This document shows, piece by piece, positions 5,114 through 6,381 of a DNA stretch of 6,381 nt. A model generated the notes under the pieces. The model searched no databases. It had not been told where the DNA came from and saw only the letters and a list, made by a program, of their open reading frames with translations. A program made the translations under genes and the position numbers. The DNA is taken from NCBI GenBank assembly GCA_022565135.1, contig JADFKA010000108.1, positions 1-6,381 on the forward strand. The letters are read 5' to 3'. The stretch comes from Pseudomonadota bacterium (GTDB lineage: Bacteria; Pseudomonadota; Gammaproteobacteria; Steroidobacterales; Woeseiaceae). Each line of letters starts with the position of its first letter. Position 1 is the first letter of the stretch.

Positions 5114-6381
5114 TGTCGTACCCTCCCCGTAACAGCCCCGCCCTCGACATTTCTTGCCACGCGTTCCTCGAGCCACAGTGGCACGAACAGCGGCAGGTCA
5201 TAGATCTGCTTGAGCATAGTGCCGAGATAAAGAAAGATGTTGGCCAGCAATCGTAGCGTGAGCGCCAGAATTCGCAACAGCGAAATTGCAGCAAGTCCAA
5301 TAACCGTACGCAATGAGTGTACGAAAGTCTCGAGCGGTATCGCCACGAAGGTCAGTGCAAACGGCAGGATGAATCCCATGCCCATCTGCGCCGCCGTCGT
5401 AATCCACATGTATTCGCCGGTCGCCGTCGCGCCAATGTCGCCACGCAATATGGCGCTCGTCGCAAGCTCGTCGTGCAGCAGTACTTCGCGCATATAAGCG
5501 AGGCCCGCCTCTACGCTTGCCAGCAGGAACAGAATGGAGAACGTGATATAGACCATGCGCACACGGGTCTTGTCCGGCAGCGCACTGATTACCGGGAACA
5601 ACCGCGTGATACGCAACGACTCCATCAGGAACAGGCCCATCGAGATTTCAACCAGGATGATGACCAGCGCGGCAATATCGGCCATCTTAAAGCCACCGAT
5701 GAAGTTGGTGCCGCCAACCATTTCGGCCATTGGCCTCGCAATCAATGAGAAGTTAATCGTCGCACCGCCGATAGCGATGACCAATACAAATGCCGACACG
5801 AAAAAATTCACGAGCGATGACGACGACAGCACAGAAACCGCACGGTCCTGCCCATGCACGATATCCTCGTATTCCTGCATCAGCCGGTCGATCGTGACCG
5901 AACGGCTCAACAGGCTTTCGACGTTTTTGCCGACCTCCGCCAGTTTCTGCTGAATCAGACGCCAGTCGGGCCGCATATGCCGCAACAGCTGGTGACGCTT
6001 CGCACTGGCCTCGTGATAGGCGGTCATCGCATCCTTGTGCGCCTTGATCAGCGACTTGTGAATATCACTGAGTATGTCACCGACCTGGCCGCGCCCTTCT
6101 TTCGAGTCAAGCTCGGCCACCGCCTGGACTGCCTTTACCCAACCCGGCGGATCCGGCGGTACATCGATCGCGTCATCGTGGTCTTTCTCGATACGACCTA
6201 TCGATTCACTTAAAGAACGATGCAAAGACGAGTACTTCCCCAGATCCTTGCGCACGGACTCGTTGATGCGATCAAATTCGCGCTCGATGATGCGTTCTTT
6301 CGCCTCACGGCCAGCCGCGAGCAAGACGTCACGGTTGCGCACGGCAAGGCCCGCTTCAGAGCGCGACACCGCCTTGGATGC
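5110..6381 (-). CDS. Membrane protein with long helical N-domain and about five membrane helices (start beyond window)
   Basis: The frame is open through the right edge, so about 423 residues are visible and the true start is outside; the GTG at 6369 has no properly spaced Shine-Dalgarno. Counting from that GTG, residues 1-180 are charged, Lys/Arg/Glu-rich and mostly helical, with likely coiled coils near 20-65 and 95-180 broken by VPPDPPGW (70-77). Membrane helices fall at about 186-210, 229-251, 272-293 and 320-348, with a fifth hydrophobic region at 355-386 interrupted by arginines. The loop after helix 2 (252-271) is basic and that after helix 3 rather acidic. By the positive-inside rule this puts the helical N-domain in the cytoplasm and the 294-319 loop in the periplasm. 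I recognise no enzymatic motif and no family. It is the upstream partner of the VWA lipoprotein (ATGA overlap), so a scaffold or signalling role across the inner membrane is possible but is inference. Confidence 0.8.
   Translation of the reverse strand, partial: ASKAVSRSEAGLAVRNRDVLLAAGREAKERIIEREFDRINESVRKDLGKYSSLHRSLSESIGRIEKDHDDAIDVPPDPPGWVKAVQAVAELDSKEGRGQVGDILSDIHKSLIKAHKDAMTAYHEASAKRHQLLRHMRPDWRLIQQKLAEVGKNVESLLSRSVTIDRLMQEYEDIVHGQDRAVSVLSSSSLVNFFVSAFVLVIAIGGATINFSLIARPMAEMVGGTNFIGGFKMADIAALVIILVEISMGLFLMESLRITRLFPVISALPDKTRVRMVYITFSILFLLASVEAGLAYMREVLLHDELATSAILRGDIGATATGEYMWITTAAQMGMGFILPFALTFVAIPLETFVHSLRTVIGLAAISLLRILALTLRLLANIFLYLGTMLKQIYDLPLFVPLWLEERVARNVEGGAVTGRVRQ
5121..5128 (-). 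promoter_or_regulatory. Strong Shine-Dalgarno for the VWA lipoprotein
   Basis: On the minus strand GGGGAGGG ends eight bases (counting from GGAGG) before ATG 5113. It lies inside the last codons of the upstream membrane-protein gene. It decides the start of the VWA gene and, with the ATGA overlap, points to coupled translation. Confidence 0.7.

Noticed and set aside
5114..5176. The VWA frame extended to the ATG at 5176
   Set aside because: It would put a basic stretch before a clear lipoprotein signal, and the Shine-Dalgarno and ATGA overlap both favour 5113.
5237..6213. Several plus-strand ORFs opposite the large membrane protein
   Set aside because: They are antisense shadows of a convincing minus-strand gene, with no Shine-Dalgarno sequences or recognisable motifs.

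Overview
The window looks like ordinary chromosome of a moderately GC-rich proteobacterium. A gammaproteobacterium is my best guess, from the DUF3014-like protein end at the left edge, two lipoboxes and clear Shine-Dalgarno sites; this is inference and no marker gene is present. I saw no mobile element, CRISPR array, tRNA or rRNA. Six genes and one gene end fill nearly all of the sequence.

Left block (1-2317, + strand): the last 57 residues of a DUF3014-type protein, then a small four-helix DoxX-family membrane protein (237-602). Next comes a D-aminoacylase-like amidohydrolase lipoprotein (about 599-2317), which appears to start on a non-AUG codon at the DoxX stop. It has lost the N-terminal His-x-His pair and the Cys that hold the metals in characterised relatives, yet keeps the two downstream His and the late Asp. 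It ends tail to tail with, and overlaps by 12 bases, a short-chain dehydrogenase on the minus strand.

Middle block (2306-4410): the minus-strand FabG-like dehydrogenase (2306-3061) and a plus-strand MFS_3/DHA3-type exporter (3217-4410) diverge from a 155-base control region. That region carries two copies of an operator-like palindrome 40 bases apart, and a ten-codon ORF that ends one base before the exporter's GTG start. The dehydrogenase has a Cys where the catalytic Tyr of YxxxK belongs, one transition away from Tyr.

Right block (4424-6381, minus strand): a strong hairpin terminator separates the exporter from a two-gene operon. The operon is transcribed leftwards: a large protein with a long helical cytoplasmic domain and about five membrane helices (its start lies beyond the right edge), then a von Willebrand factor A lipoprotein joined to it by an ATGA overlap with a strong Shine-Dalgarno. 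I do not recognise this pair as a named system; it is the best candidate here for an undescribed envelope function.
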